A stretch of 64,000 nucleotides of DNA from Pseudonocardia nigra (GTDB taxonomy: Bacteria > Actinomycetota > Actinomycetes > Mycobacteriales > Pseudonocardiaceae), in the NCBI RefSeq assembly GCF_019396355.1, contig NZ_JAHKRK010000004.1, positions 1-64,000 on the forward strand, written 5' to 3'. Below are positions 47,935 through 57,378 of the stretch, piece by piece. The notes beneath the pieces were generated by a model that was not told the origin of the DNA, did no database searches, and saw nothing but the letters and a program-made list of their open reading frames with translations. How positions within the stretch are numbered: position 1 is the stretch's first letter; every line of letters starts with the position of its first letter. A program made the translations under genes and the position numbers.

Positions 47935-48492
47935 CTAGGAAGCGGGCGAGCGGACGGGGGTCAGCGCGCCGACCTTCCAGCCCTGGTCGGTGCGGGTCAT
48001 CTCCAGCTCGAGCCGCTGCCGCGTGACGACCGGCTCCTCCCCCTCGGGCCGCACGAGCACGTCGAGACCGACGAGCACCCGCGCGATGCCGGCGCGGACG
48101 TCGAGCTCCGCGACGGCGGCATCGGTGACGGTGGCCTCGGTCGTGCGCCTCGACTCGGCCACGAACTGCGCGTACTGCTCACGGTTGGCCCGGAACTCCT
48201 CGAGGACGGCCCCGGTGGACGACTGCTCCCACAGGTCCAGGCCCGCCTCCACGTTCCGGTGGTCGAGCGTGTTGAGGTTGATCGCGGCCTGCCGGGCGTC
48301 GATGAGCACCACCTCGCGGGCCTCGGCGAGCTCCCGGCCGTCGTCGGCGAGCACGAGGCCCCACCGGACGCCGAGGACCACGGCCGCGACGGCGGCCAGC
48401 GCCACGAGTACGGCGAGCACGCGAACCGGTCCCGGCGTGCCGCGGCGGCGATCGTCCGTGGGGCGTTCGGTCGCGTCGAGCAGAGCGGTCAT
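47935..48492 (-). CDS. Mce-associated protein with N-terminal anchor (Mam-like)
   Basis: 185 aa from ATG 48492. One transmembrane helix at about 25-47 (VLAVLVALAAVAAVVLGVRW) is followed by a helix-sheet domain like the neighbouring Mam protein (ARQAAINLNTLDHRNVEAGL; ending GWKVGALTPVRS). It starts 50 bp after mceF. Probably a paralogue pair arising by duplication. Confidence 0.82.
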   Translation of the reverse strand: MTALLDATERPTDDRRRGTPGPVRVLAVLVALAAVAAVVLGVRWGLVLADDGRELAEAREVVLIDARQAAINLNTLDHRNVEAGLDLWEQSSTGAVLEEFRANREQYAQFVAESRRTTEATVTDAAVAELDVRAGIARVLVGLDVLVRPEGEEPVVTRQRLELEMTRTDQGWKVGALTPVRSPAS

Positions 48493-48542
48493 GGAGGCCT
48501 CCGGCCGTCCGGGGACGGCAGTCGGGTTCGGTACCAACGGGG

Positions 48543-49769
48543 TCAGGGCAGCACCAGGATCTGTGCCGGTGTGCTGAGCGGGGGCGTCGACGCCACCGGG
48601 GCGGACCCGGCGGGCAGGGAGTGGTCGGGGCCCGGGCGGGCGGTGGCGGGCGGCATCGGGGTCTCCGCCCTCGGCACATTCTGAGCACCGCGGACGGCGC
48701 TCGGGCTCCCGGGGGGCTCCGCGCAGTAGGCGTCCTCGTTCACCGGGATGTCGCGGACGTCGTTGCCGGGCCGGTGCGGGGTGTCCTCGTAGCCGTCGGC
48801 GCACGGCAGCGGGTCGAAGACGTTCAGCACGAGGCCGAGGTGGGCGGTGCCGTCCCCGGGCGCGACCGTGTAGGCGTTCGAGGCGACGCCGGGGTAGGTG
48901 ACGAGGAGCTGGCGCAGCGCGTCCTGCCGGGGCTCGGCGACGCGCGAGACCGTCAGCAGGTCCGCGACCAGCTGCGACAGGCCAGGTCCGCTCTCGTCGA
49001 GCAGCGCGACGAGCTCCGCCGAGACCTCGGGGCCGGTGACCAGGAGCCTGCGGAAGTCGGGGTCGGACTCGACGAGCTGCTCGGCGAGCAGCCGCAGGTC
49101 CCGGCTGAAGTTCTGGAACGAGCCGGCGAGCTCGTTCTGGGTGGAGAGCACCGTGCGCCCGTCGCGGAGCAGCGTGAGCGTCTGCGGCAGCGCCTCGACC
49201 GCGTCCTCGGTGAAGTCGTTGGTGGTGTCGAGGATCTTCTGCAGCGGCTGGGCCGTGTCGGTGAACGCGGTGCCGAGCTCGTCGACGACGGTGCGCAGCG
49301 AGTCCAGCGGCACCGACCGGGCGAGGTCGTCGACGCCCGCCACGAGCTCCTCGATCGGCACCGGGGTGGAGGTCCGCTCGACCGGGATCACCGACCCGGC
49401 CTCGAGGAACGGGCCGCCGTCGCGGGCCGGCACCAGGTCGACGTACTGCTCGCCGATGGCCGACAGGTTGTGCACCGCGGCGTCGACGTCGGCCGGGATG
49501 GCCGGGGCGTCCCGGTCGATGTCGAGCTGGACCTCGACGCCGGACTCCGTGAGCCGCAGCGGCCCGACCCGGCCGACGCTGACACCGCGGTAGGTGACGT
49601 CGGCCCCGGTGAAGATGCCCCCGGACGCGGCCAGCTGCACGCGGACCGGATAGGTGGTGGCGCCGAAGAGGTCGCCGAACCCGCCGTAGCGGAACCCGGC
49701 GTAGGCCACGCCGAGCACCGCGACCAGCAGGAACGCGATGAGCTGGAACCGCACGGTCCTGGTGATCAC
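48543..49769 (-). CDS. mceF: MCE family protein MceF
   Basis: 408 aa. N-terminal transmembrane helix (residues 7-26), MCE/MlaD domain at about 38-115 (TGADVTYRGVSVGRVGPLRL), long helical region to about 300, then a disordered Pro/Thr/Ser-rich tail. One of six different subunits thought to form a hexameric lipid channel across the cell envelope. The start overlaps the mceE stop by four bases. Confidence 0.93.
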   Translation of the reverse strand: MITRTVRFQLIAFLLVAVLGVAYAGFRYGGFGDLFGATTYPVRVQLAASGGIFTGADVTYRGVSVGRVGPLRLTESGVEVQLDIDRDAPAIPADVDAAVHNLSAIGEQYVDLVPARDGGPFLEAGSVIPVERTSTPVPIEELVAGVDDLARSVPLDSLRTVVDELGTAFTDTAQPLQKILDTTNDFTEDAVEALPQTLTLLRDGRTVLSTQNELAGSFQNFSRDLRLLAEQLVESDPDFRRLLVTGPEVSAELVALLDESGPGLSQLVADLLTVSRVAEPRQDALRQLLVTYPGVASNAYTVAPGDGTAHLGLVLNVFDPLPCADGYEDTPHRPGNDVRDIPVNEDAYCAEPPGSPSAVRGAQNVPRAETPMPPATARPGPDHSLPAGSAPVASTPPLSTPAQILVLP

Positions 49770-51055
49770 GAGTCGCCCCCTCCGAACAGCCTGCCGAGCA
49801 GGCCGGGCTCCGGCGTCGGTGTCGCGGACGGGGTCGGGACGATCGTCGTCGGCGCGGTCTCCTGGTCGCCCTGCGGCGTGGGCCGGATCCCCGGCAGCGG
49901 CACCGGCAGCTCCCCGTCCTCGCCGTAGAGCGGGAACTGCGGCAGCGGCGGCACGCCCGTCGGCCCCAGCAGCGGGCCAAGCAGCTGCGACGTCGGCGGC
50001 AGGTTCGCCGAGGGCCCGTCCGGTCCCGGGAACGGCTGGTTGGACCGCGAGAGGTTCTCGAGGACGTTGGCCAGGTCGAGGTCGGCGCGGACGTAGAGGT
50101 TGGCGTAGTCGCCGGCGAAGGCGTCGACCGCGGAGTCGGGGAACGGCGGCGTGAAGAAGAACTCCAGCGACTTCGGCAGGGCATCCCCGGACTCGGCGAG
50201 GTTCCGCAGGATCGGCCGCAGCAGCTCGAGGTCGGCGAGGACGTCGTCGCGGCTGCGGTTGACCACATCGGTGGCCACACCGGAGAGCCGGTCGAGCGCC
50301 TGCAGCATGTCGACGAGCAACCCCCGCTGCTCCTCCAGCTCGGCCAGGCCGGGCCCGAGGTCCTCCAGCGCCACCGCGATCTGGTCGCGCCGCTCCGCCA
50401 GCACCGAGGAGAGCCGGTTGATCTCGTCGAGCGCCCTGGTGATCTCCGACTTGCGGTCGTCGAGCGCGCCGACGAGCTGGTCGAGGTCCTCGAGCAGGGT
50501 GCGGATCTCCGGCTCGTTGCCGGTCAGCGCCGCGTTGAGCTCCACGGCGATCGTGCGGATCTGGGCCAGCCCACCGCCGTTGAGCAGCAGCGACAGCGCG
50601 CCGAGCACCTCTTCGACCTCGGCGGCGCGGCTGGTGCGGGCGAGCGGGATCGTGGCCCCGTCGGCGAGCACGGGCTGCGCGTCCGCTGCGGCGTCGGCGG
50701 GCGCGAGGAGCTCCACGAACTTCTCCCCGAGCAGGCTCGTGGTGCGCACGCGGGCCAGCGCGTCGGCGGGCACGCGAACGTCGCGGTTGACCAGCAGCGT
50801 CACCATCGCCGTCCAGTCCGGCCCGACCGCGATGTCGGTGACCGACCCGGCCGGCACGTCGTTGACCTTGACCAGCGACTGCGGCACCAGGTCCAGCACG
50901 TCGGCGAACTCGACCGTGACCCGGTACGGGTCGTCGCCGAGGTCGGCGCCGCCGGGCAGGTCGACGCCCCGCAGGCCGCCGGACAGCACCCCGCAGCCGC
51001 TGGAGAACACCGCCGCCGCGGTGAGGACAGTGGCCAGCCGCACGCGCCGCATCAC
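49766..51055 (-). CDS. mceE: MCE family lipoprotein MceE
   Basis: 429 aa. A lipoprotein signal with lipobox FSSGC near residue 21 marks it as the MceE (LprK-type) member of the set. MCE domain at about 44-125 (VKVNDVPAGSVTDIAVGPDW), helical stalk, Pro/Thr-rich tail. Start overlaps mceD by four bases. Confidence 0.93.
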   Translation of the reverse strand: MMRRVRLATVLTAAAVFSSGCGVLSGGLRGVDLPGGADLGDDPYRVTVEFADVLDLVPQSLVKVNDVPAGSVTDIAVGPDWTAMVTLLVNRDVRVPADALARVRTTSLLGEKFVELLAPADAAADAQPVLADGATIPLARTSRAAEVEEVLGALSLLLNGGGLAQIRTIAVELNAALTGNEPEIRTLLEDLDQLVGALDDRKSEITRALDEINRLSSVLAERRDQIAVALEDLGPGLAELEEQRGLLVDMLQALDRLSGVATDVVNRSRDDVLADLELLRPILRNLAESGDALPKSLEFFFTPPFPDSAVDAFAGDYANLYVRADLDLANVLENLSRSNQPFPGPDGPSANLPPTSQLLGPLLGPTGVPPLPQFPLYGEDGELPVPLPGIRPTPQGDQETAPTTIVPTPSATPTPEPGLLGRLFGGGDS

Positions 51056-52278
51056 CGGTCTCCCCGCAGCGGGAACGGGAGCTCGTGGTCCTCGGGGGCG
51101 GGCGGCTCGGCCGGCTCCGTGGGCAGGGCGAGCCCCGGCACCGGCGGTGGCGACCCCGCCTGCAGCGCGGTGATCACCTCGGCGGGGCTGGGCAGCGGGA
51201 TGGCCCCGGAGAGCACCGGCTCGAGATCGGTGCAGATCCGGTCGAGGCTCTCCGGCAGGTCGGGGGGCGTGGTCCGCCCGATGACCTCGCAGATCAGCAC
51301 CACCGGCGGCAGCGTCAGCTCGTTGATGTCGGCGCGGGTGTCGAGCGTTCCGGACGAGCCGTTGTAGAGGTTGGCGAGGTTGCCGAGTGCGGCCGGGGCG
51401 ACGTCGAGCGTCTCGGCCAGCGCCCGCTGCTGCTTCACCAGCACGGCGGTGACGTCGGTGAGCCGGTCGACGTTCGATCGCAGTGCCGACCGGTTGTCCC
51501 GCACGAACGCCGCGACGTCGCCGAGCGCGATCGAGAGCTCCCGCACGGCGGCACCGAGGTCCTCGCGCTCGTCGGCGAGGAAGCCCGCCACGTCCTCCAG
51601 GCGGGTGGTGAACTCCCGGACCTCGGCGTCGTTCTCCGCGATGTTGGACACGAACGACTGGAGCTCGGTGACCGTGCCGAACAGCTCCTCCCGCGAGTCG
51701 GCGAGCGTGCCCGACAGCTCCCCGAGGTTGCGGATCGTGCTGTTCAGCGCGGCGCCGTTGCCCTCCAGGTTCGCGGCGCCGACATCGAGGACGTCCGACA
51801 GCGCGCCCGTGGAGTTGAGCCCGTTCGGCCCGAGTGCGCGGGACAGCTCCGTGGCGGTGCGGGTCAGGTCGTCGACGCCGAGCGGCACGGCGGTGCGCTC
51901 GAGCGGGATCACCGCACCGTCGGTCAGCTCCGGGCCGCCGCTGTAGGTCGGGGTGAGCTGCACGTAGCGGCCCGTGACCACGCTCGGCGAGACCACCACG
52001 GCGTGGATGTCGGCCGGGAGCTGCAGGTCATCGTCGATCCGCATCTCGACGCGCACGCGGGTGCCCTCCGGCTCCACCTGCGTGATCGTGCCGACCCGGA
52101 CGCCCAGCACCCGCACCGAGTTGTCCTCGAAGACGGCGGCGGCGTCGGTGAAGTAGGCCGTCACCAGCCGCCCCGGTGGCTGGAGCACGAGGTACAGCCC
52201 ACCCGCGACGAGGACGGCGACGGCGGCGAGCAGCCCGGTGAACTGGAGCTGGCGACGATCGGTCCCGGTGAGTGGCAT
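51052..52278 (-). CDS. mceD: MCE family protein MceD
   Basis: 408 aa from ATG 52278, which overlaps the mceC stop by one base; longer in-frame readings into mceC are rejected. Transmembrane helix at about 14-32, MCE domain at about 40-120 (NSVRVLGVRVGTITQVEPEG), long coiled helical domain, short acidic/Pro C-terminus. Confidence 0.93.
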   Translation of the reverse strand: MPLTGTDRRQLQFTGLLAAVAVLVAGGLYLVLQPPGRLVTAYFTDAAAVFEDNSVRVLGVRVGTITQVEPEGTRVRVEMRIDDDLQLPADIHAVVVSPSVVTGRYVQLTPTYSGGPELTDGAVIPLERTAVPLGVDDLTRTATELSRALGPNGLNSTGALSDVLDVGAANLEGNGAALNSTIRNLGELSGTLADSREELFGTVTELQSFVSNIAENDAEVREFTTRLEDVAGFLADEREDLGAAVRELSIALGDVAAFVRDNRSALRSNVDRLTDVTAVLVKQQRALAETLDVAPAALGNLANLYNGSSGTLDTRADINELTLPPVVLICEVIGRTTPPDLPESLDRICTDLEPVLSGAIPLPSPAEVITALQAGSPPPVPGLALPTEPAEPPAPEDHELPFPLRGDR

Positions 52279-53249
52279 CAGCAGCCCCCTTCGTTGATGG
52301 GACCGAACTCGGGCGGCACCATGCCGCAGACGTAGTTGTCGAACCAGCGGCCGTTGCCGGTGGCGTTGGTGAACAGCCGGGTGAAGACGGCCTGCAGCTC
52401 CAGGGCCTGGTCCAGGTTGTCCCGGTTGCGCTGGAGTGTGGCGGCCACGCGGTCGAGCGACTCGAGCGTGGGCCGCAGCTGCTCGGAGTTGTCGGTGACG
52501 AGGCCGCGCAGCTGCTCCGACACCGACCGGGTGCCGTCGAGCAGCGCGCTGATCGCGTCGCGGCGCCGCTGCACCTCGGCGAGCAGCAGGTTCCCGTCCT
52601 CCAGCAGCCGGTCGAACTCCGCGTTGCGGTCCGCGAGCACGGCGGACAGGTTCTCGGTGCCGGCGAGCAGCTCGCGGATCTCGTCGTCGCGGCTCGCGAT
52701 CGTGGTGGAGAGCCGGGACAGCCCGTCGAGGGCTCCGCGGATCTCCGGCGGCGTGTCGCGGAAGGTGTCGGCGAGGGTGCGGAGGCTCTCCGCGAGCTGC
52801 GCGGTGTCGAGCTCGTCGATCGTGCCGGAGAGCCCGTTGAACGCCTCGACGACGTCGAACGGCGACATGGTGCGCGCCAGCGGGATGGGCCGCTCCGGGT
52901 CGAGCTCCCGCTCGCCCTGCGGGTCGAGCGCCAGGTACTTGGCCCCCAGCAGCGTCCGGATCTCGATCGACGCCGACGTGCGGTCGCCCACCCACGCGTC
53001 CTCGACGGTGAACGTGACGAGGACACGGTCGCCCGCCAGCTCGACCGCATCGACCCGCCCGGCCTCGACGCCCGCGACCGTCACCAGGTCGCCGTCCTGC
53101 AGCCCGGCCGCCTCGGCGAACTCCGCGCGATAGGTCGTCCCGCCGCCGAACAGGTCGCGGGCGTTGAAGACCAGCACGGTCCCGAGCACGATCACCAGCA
53201 ACCCGATGATCGCGACGGGTACGGGCCTGCGGTCCGCGATCCCCGCCAT
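52278..53249 (-). CDS. mceC: MCE family protein MceC
   Basis: 323 aa from ATG 53249 (MAGIADRRPVPVAIIGLLVI), overlapping the mceB stop by one base. MCE domain at about 40-118 (DLVTVAGVEAGRVDAVEL). It lacks the long Pro-rich tail of most MceC proteins and ends in a CGMVPPEFG-like segment shared with MceB (Cys near 311). Confidence 0.92.
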   Translation of the reverse strand: MAGIADRRPVPVAIIGLLVIVLGTVLVFNARDLFGGGTTYRAEFAEAAGLQDGDLVTVAGVEAGRVDAVELAGDRVLVTFTVEDAWVGDRTSASIEIRTLLGAKYLALDPQGERELDPERPIPLARTMSPFDVVEAFNGLSGTIDELDTAQLAESLRTLADTFRDTPPEIRGALDGLSRLSTTIASRDDEIRELLAGTENLSAVLADRNAEFDRLLEDGNLLLAEVQRRRDAISALLDGTRSVSEQLRGLVTDNSEQLRPTLESLDRVAATLQRNRDNLDQALELQAVFTRLFTNATGNGRWFDNYVCGMVPPEFGPINEGGC

Positions 53250-54385
53250 CAGCCGTCCACCTCGCCCGCCGCGTCGGCCTCGTTGTCCTCGGTGGGCAGC
53301 GACGGGACCAGCGGCGGGATCAGCGGGGGCCGCTCGCCCTGCACGCCGTCGGGGTCGGGTCCGCACCGCGGCGCCGCGTTCGTGTAGGCCGGGATCTCCT
53401 GCGCGGGCAGCAGCTCACCGAACCCGACCGAGCCGCTGAGCCCGCAGAGGTAGAACTGGAACCAGCTGCCGTAGCTCGCCGCCCGCGAGATCGTGTTGAG
53501 CTTGCCCGGCCAGTTCCGCAGGAAGCTCTCCACCGTCGCCTCGTTGGCGTTGAGGTTGTCGGTCAGGTCGCCGAGCGCGGCGATGTCGTCGCGCAGCGCG
53601 GGCCGAGCGTCCTCGACGAACCCGGCGGTGACCTCGGTGAGGTCGCCGATCGCCACGATCGCCTCCCCGATCGGCTCCCGGTCCTGCGCCAGCCCCGAGA
53701 CCAGCGCCTGCAGGTTCACGACGAGGTCCGACAGCTGGTCGTCGCGGGTGTTGACGGTGTCGAGCACCGCGTTGAGGTTGTCGATCAGCTCGCCGATCAC
53801 CGCGTCGCGGTCGGCGATGGTGTTGGTGAGGGACGCCGTGCTGGCCAGCAGGCTCCGCACCGTGCCGCCCTGACCCTGCAGGACCTGGATGATCTCGAAC
53901 GTCAGCTGGTTGACCTGCTCCGGGTCGAGCGCCACGAACAGCGGCTTGAACCCGTTGAACAGCGTGGTGAGGTTGAGCGGCGGCCGGGTGCGTTCCACCG
54001 GAATGGTGCCGCCCTGCTCGAGCACCTCGCCGGTGGGCCCGGGGCCCTGCGTGAGCTGCAGGTAGCGCTGGCCGATGAGGTTCTTGTAGAGGATCGACGC
54101 GCCGGCCGACGCGGGCACCGGCTGGTCGGCCGCCACCGTGAACGACACCTCCGCCACCCGGCGGTCAACGATCGCGACCTCCTCGACCCGGCCCACGACC
54201 ACCCCGGCGATCCGGACGTCGTCGCCCGGGATCAGCCCCGAGGCGTCGGTGAAGCGGGCCCGGTAGCTCGTGACGTCACCCGAGCCCTGGTTGGAGATCG
54301 TCAGCGCCAGCACGGTGGTGGCCAGCGCGACCACCACGGCCAGGCTGAGGAACTTCACCAGCGGCGCGACCGGGAACCTGGTCAT
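53249..54385 (-). CDS. mceB: MCE family protein MceB
   Basis: 378 aa. Transmembrane helix at about 10-30, MCE domain at about 38-118 (GDDVRIAGVVVGRVEEVAIV), helical domain, then WFQFYLCGLSG and a Pro-rich tail. Overlaps mceA by four bases. Confidence 0.93.
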   Translation of the reverse strand: MTRFPVAPLVKFLSLAVVVALATTVLALTISNQGSGDVTSYRARFTDASGLIPGDDVRIAGVVVGRVEEVAIVDRRVAEVSFTVAADQPVPASAGASILYKNLIGQRYLQLTQGPGPTGEVLEQGGTIPVERTRPPLNLTTLFNGFKPLFVALDPEQVNQLTFEIIQVLQGQGGTVRSLLASTASLTNTIADRDAVIGELIDNLNAVLDTVNTRDDQLSDLVVNLQALVSGLAQDREPIGEAIVAIGDLTEVTAGFVEDARPALRDDIAALGDLTDNLNANEATVESFLRNWPGKLNTISRAASYGSWFQFYLCGLSGSVGFGELLPAQEIPAYTNAAPRCGPDPDGVQGERPPLIPPLVPSLPTEDNEADAAGEVDG

Positions 54386-55725
54386 GTCAACATCACCTCG
54401 CTGCCGCGGTAGAGCGGCCCGACGAGCAACGTGCTCCAGCCGGGCACCGCCTCCGGCGACCCGCCGGTCTGCGCCGCGACGAGCTCGGCCACCACCTGCT
54501 GCTCACCCGGCGAGTTCGCGATGCCCATGCCGGTGTAGGAGGCGGGCGCGGTCCCGTACGTCTCGGCCCCGAGGTCATCGGGGTCGCCCATCGGGGTGCC
54601 CACCGGCGGCTCGGGCGCCTCCGACCCGTCCCGGAACGGCCCGTCCGGCGGCTCCTGCGGACCCAGCGGGAGGATTGGGTAGCAGCGCGGGCCGCGGTCG
54701 TCGAGGTAGCGCGGCTCGTCCTGGTTCGGGACGTACTTGCCCTTGTTGTTGACCACCTCGAGCGTGATGTGGATGCCCGGGCGGTCGGTGCCCTCGCCGA
54801 AGACCTTGTCGAGCTCGGGGATGACACCGGCGAGCTGGGTGAACAGGCAGGGGAACTCCGGCGAGTACCGGGCCAGGCTCTCCAGGGTCGGGCGGCTCGA
54901 GGCGGCCAGCCCGATGAGGTTCTCCCGGTTGGCGTCGAGGAACGCGCGCAGGTCGTCCGACGCCCCGGTGACGCCGGTGAACAGGGCGCGCAGGTTCTCC
55001 CGCTGCTCCACGATCGTGCGGCTGGGGACGGTGAGGTCCTCCAGCGCGTCGAGCAGATCGGGGGCGGCGTCGGACAGGTTGCCGGCGAAGTCGGCGAGCT
55101 CGACGATGTCGGCCTGCAGGTCCGGGATGCCGGGCTCGAAGCCGGTGGTCAGCTCCTGCAGGCGCACGAGCGTCTCCCCCAGCTCGGCGCCCCGTCCCTC
55201 CAGCGCCCGCGACAGCGCGCCCAGCGTGGTGGCCAGGTCCTGCGGCTCGACGGCCTGCAGCAGCGGCAGCAGCGCGTCGAGCGCGCGCTCCAGCTCGCGG
55301 GCGTTCTCGCTGCGGTCCATAGGAATGACGTCGCCCGAGGCGATCGGGCGGGCGACCGCGCCGGGTGAGGTGCCGTCGGGCAGCACGAGCGAGACGTAGT
55401 TCTCGCCGAAGAGCGTCTTGGGGAGCACGCGCGCGGAGACCCCGGCCGGGATGAGGTCCGCCATCTCCGGGTCCAGCTGCAGCTGCACTGTGGCGCCCGA
55501 GGCGGCTCGCTCCGTGGAGATCGACTCGACCTGACCGACGATGAGGCCGCGCACCTTCACGTCGGAGCGCTCACCGAGCTGGCTGCTGGCCCGGTCGACC
55601 TGCAGCGTCACCGGGACGCCGCTGTCGAAAGCGCCGGCGTACTTGCCGACGGCGAGCCCGGCCAGCGTGATCAGCACCGCCAGGAAGGCGATCCCCTGGA
55701 CCCTGCGCCCCCGTGCCGTGGTCAT
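54382..55725 (-). CDS. mceA: MCE family protein MceA
   Basis: 447 aa. N-terminal helix at about 9-30, MCE domain at about 38-120 (RSDVKVRGLIVGQVESISTE), helical MceA-type domain with FPCLFTQLAG near 295, then a Pro/Gly-rich C-terminus. First of the six MCE genes; starts with a four-base overlap on yrbEB. Confidence 0.93.
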   Translation of the reverse strand: MTTARGRRVQGIAFLAVLITLAGLAVGKYAGAFDSGVPVTLQVDRASSQLGERSDVKVRGLIVGQVESISTERAASGATVQLQLDPEMADLIPAGVSARVLPKTLFGENYVSLVLPDGTSPGAVARPIASGDVIPMDRSENARELERALDALLPLLQAVEPQDLATTLGALSRALEGRGAELGETLVRLQELTTGFEPGIPDLQADIVELADFAGNLSDAAPDLLDALEDLTVPSRTIVEQRENLRALFTGVTGASDDLRAFLDANRENLIGLAASSRPTLESLARYSPEFPCLFTQLAGVIPELDKVFGEGTDRPGIHITLEVVNNKGKYVPNQDEPRYLDDRGPRCYPILPLGPQEPPDGPFRDGSEAPEPPVGTPMGDPDDLGAETYGTAPASYTGMGIANSPGEQQVVAELVAAQTGGSPEAVPGWSTLLVGPLYRGSEVMLT

Positions 55726-56585
55726 CCGGCCACCCGCACGGAGGTCTCGGTCCCGAAGATCACCAGCGTGAGGAAGAAGTCGAGGACGGCGGTGCTCACG
55801 ATCGACAGCCGCACCGAGCGGCCCACCGCGATGCCGACACCCGCCGGCCCGCCCTTGGCGTTGTAGCCGTAGTGGCAGTGGATCAGGATGATCACCATCG
55901 CGAACACGATGACCTTGAGGTACGAGTAGAGGACGTCGCTGACCGGTAGGAACAGGTCGAAGTAGTGGTCGTACGTGCCGCCCGGCAGGCCGTTGATCAG
56001 CGTGACGTTCAGCCGCGACGCCGCGAAGCTCGCGAGCAGGCCGATCGTGTACATCGGGATGATCGCGATGACGCCCGCGATCACGCGGGTGGTGATCAGG
56101 AAGGGCACGCTGGTCACCGCCATGACCTCCAGCGCGTCGACCTCCTCGGAGATCCGCATCGCGCCGAGCTGCGCGGTGAAACCCGCGCCGAGGGTGGCCG
56201 TGAGCGCGGACGCCGCCACCAGCGGGGCGATGTCACGGGTGTTGAAGTAGGCGGTGATGAAGCCCGTGAGGGCCTCGACGCCGAGGGAGTCCAGCGCCCG
56301 GAAGCCCTGCAGGCCCACCAGGCTGCCGACGAACAGCGACAGCGACAGCATCACGCCCGCGGTGCCGAGGATGACGATCAGCGCACCGGAGCCGAAGCTG
56401 ACCTCGGCCAGCAGCCGGGCGATCTCCCCGCGGTAGCGGCGCAGCGTGCGCGGGATCCACGCGATGGCGCGGGCGTACAGCGACAGCTGCTCGCCCAGCT
56501 CCTCGAGCGTGGTGAGCGGCACGGTCGCGGCGCGCTGCACGCGGCGGTTCAGCCCGCGGGTCAGCCCTCGGTTCAGCGTCGCCAC
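55722..56585 (-). CDS. yrbEB: YrbE/MlaE-type ABC permease subunit B
   Basis: 287 aa. Permease with about six membrane segments of the MlaE family (TLGAGFTAQLGAMRISEEVD is the conserved loop that meets the ATPase). Pairs with YrbEA to form the inner-membrane part of the Mce importer. One-base gap from yrbEA. Confidence 0.94.
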   Translation of the reverse strand: MATLNRGLTRGLNRRVQRAATVPLTTLEELGEQLSLYARAIAWIPRTLRRYRGEIARLLAEVSFGSGALIVILGTAGVMLSLSLFVGSLVGLQGFRALDSLGVEALTGFITAYFNTRDIAPLVAASALTATLGAGFTAQLGAMRISEEVDALEVMAVTSVPFLITTRVIAGVIAIIPMYTIGLLASFAASRLNVTLINGLPGGTYDHYFDLFLPVSDVLYSYLKVIVFAMVIILIHCHYGYNAKGGPAGVGIAVGRSVRLSIVSTAVLDFFLTLVIFGTETSVRVAG

Positions 56586-56586
56586 G

Positions 56587-57366
56587 TCACGACCCCTTCG
56601 GCGGCACGAGCTCGAGGTACAGCGAGGTCAGCACCAGGTTGATGAGGAAGACGAGCACGAAGGAGATGACGACCGACTGGTTGACCGCGTCGCCGACGCC
56701 CTTCGGGCCGGGCGGCGGGTTGAGCCCGCGGTAGGCCGCCACGATGCCCGCCGTGAACCCGAACAGCGCCGCCTTGATCTCGCTGACGACGATGTCGGAG
56801 ACCTGCGCGATCGAGCTGAAGCTCGCGATGTAGGCGCCCGGGGTGCCGCCCTGGACGATGACGTTGAAGAAGTAGCCGCCGCCGACGCCCACCACCGTGG
56901 CGAGCCCGTTCAGCACGATCGCGGTGGTGGCCATGGCGAGCACCCGCGGCACGACGAGCCGCTGGATCGGGGAGATCCCCAGCACCTCCATCGCCGCGAT
57001 CTCCTCGCGGATCGTGCGCGCCCCCAGGTCGGCGCACACCGCGCTGCCACCCGCGCCGGAGATCAGCAGCGCGGTGACGATCGGCGCGGCCTGCTGCACG
57101 ATCGCCAGCACGCTGCCGGCCCCGGTCTGGCTCTGCGCACCGAACTGGCGGGTGAGCTCGGCCAGCAGCAGCGCGATCGTGGCGCCGAAGGGGATCGTGA
57201 ACAGCGCCGTCGGCAGCGCCGACACCTTCGTGACGAACCACGTCTGCTCGATGTACTCGCGCAGCTGGAACGGGGGCCGGAACGTGTTGCGGACGACGTC
57301 GATGCCCAGGCCGAAGAGCTTGCCGACCGGCGTCAGGGCGCGGGTGATCGGGGCGGGAGATGTCAT
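56587..57366 (-). CDS. yrbEA: YrbE/MlaE-type ABC permease subunit A
   Basis: 259 aa. MlaE family permease; the AGGSAVCADLGARTIREEIAAMEV-type coupling loop lies near residues 120-145. Twelve bases after the mkl stop. ATG 57366 is preferred over a shifted longer reading. Confidence 0.94.
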   Translation of the reverse strand: MTSPAPITRALTPVGKLFGLGIDVVRNTFRPPFQLREYIEQTWFVTKVSALPTALFTIPFGATIALLLAELTRQFGAQSQTGAGSVLAIVQQAAPIVTALLISGAGGSAVCADLGARTIREEIAAMEVLGISPIQRLVVPRVLAMATTAIVLNGLATVVGVGGGYFFNVIVQGGTPGAYIASFSSIAQVSDIVVSEIKAALFGFTAGIVAAYRGLNPPPGPKGVGDAVNQSVVISFVLVFLINLVLTSLYLELVPPKGS

Positions 57367-57378
57367 GGTCGCGCCCTC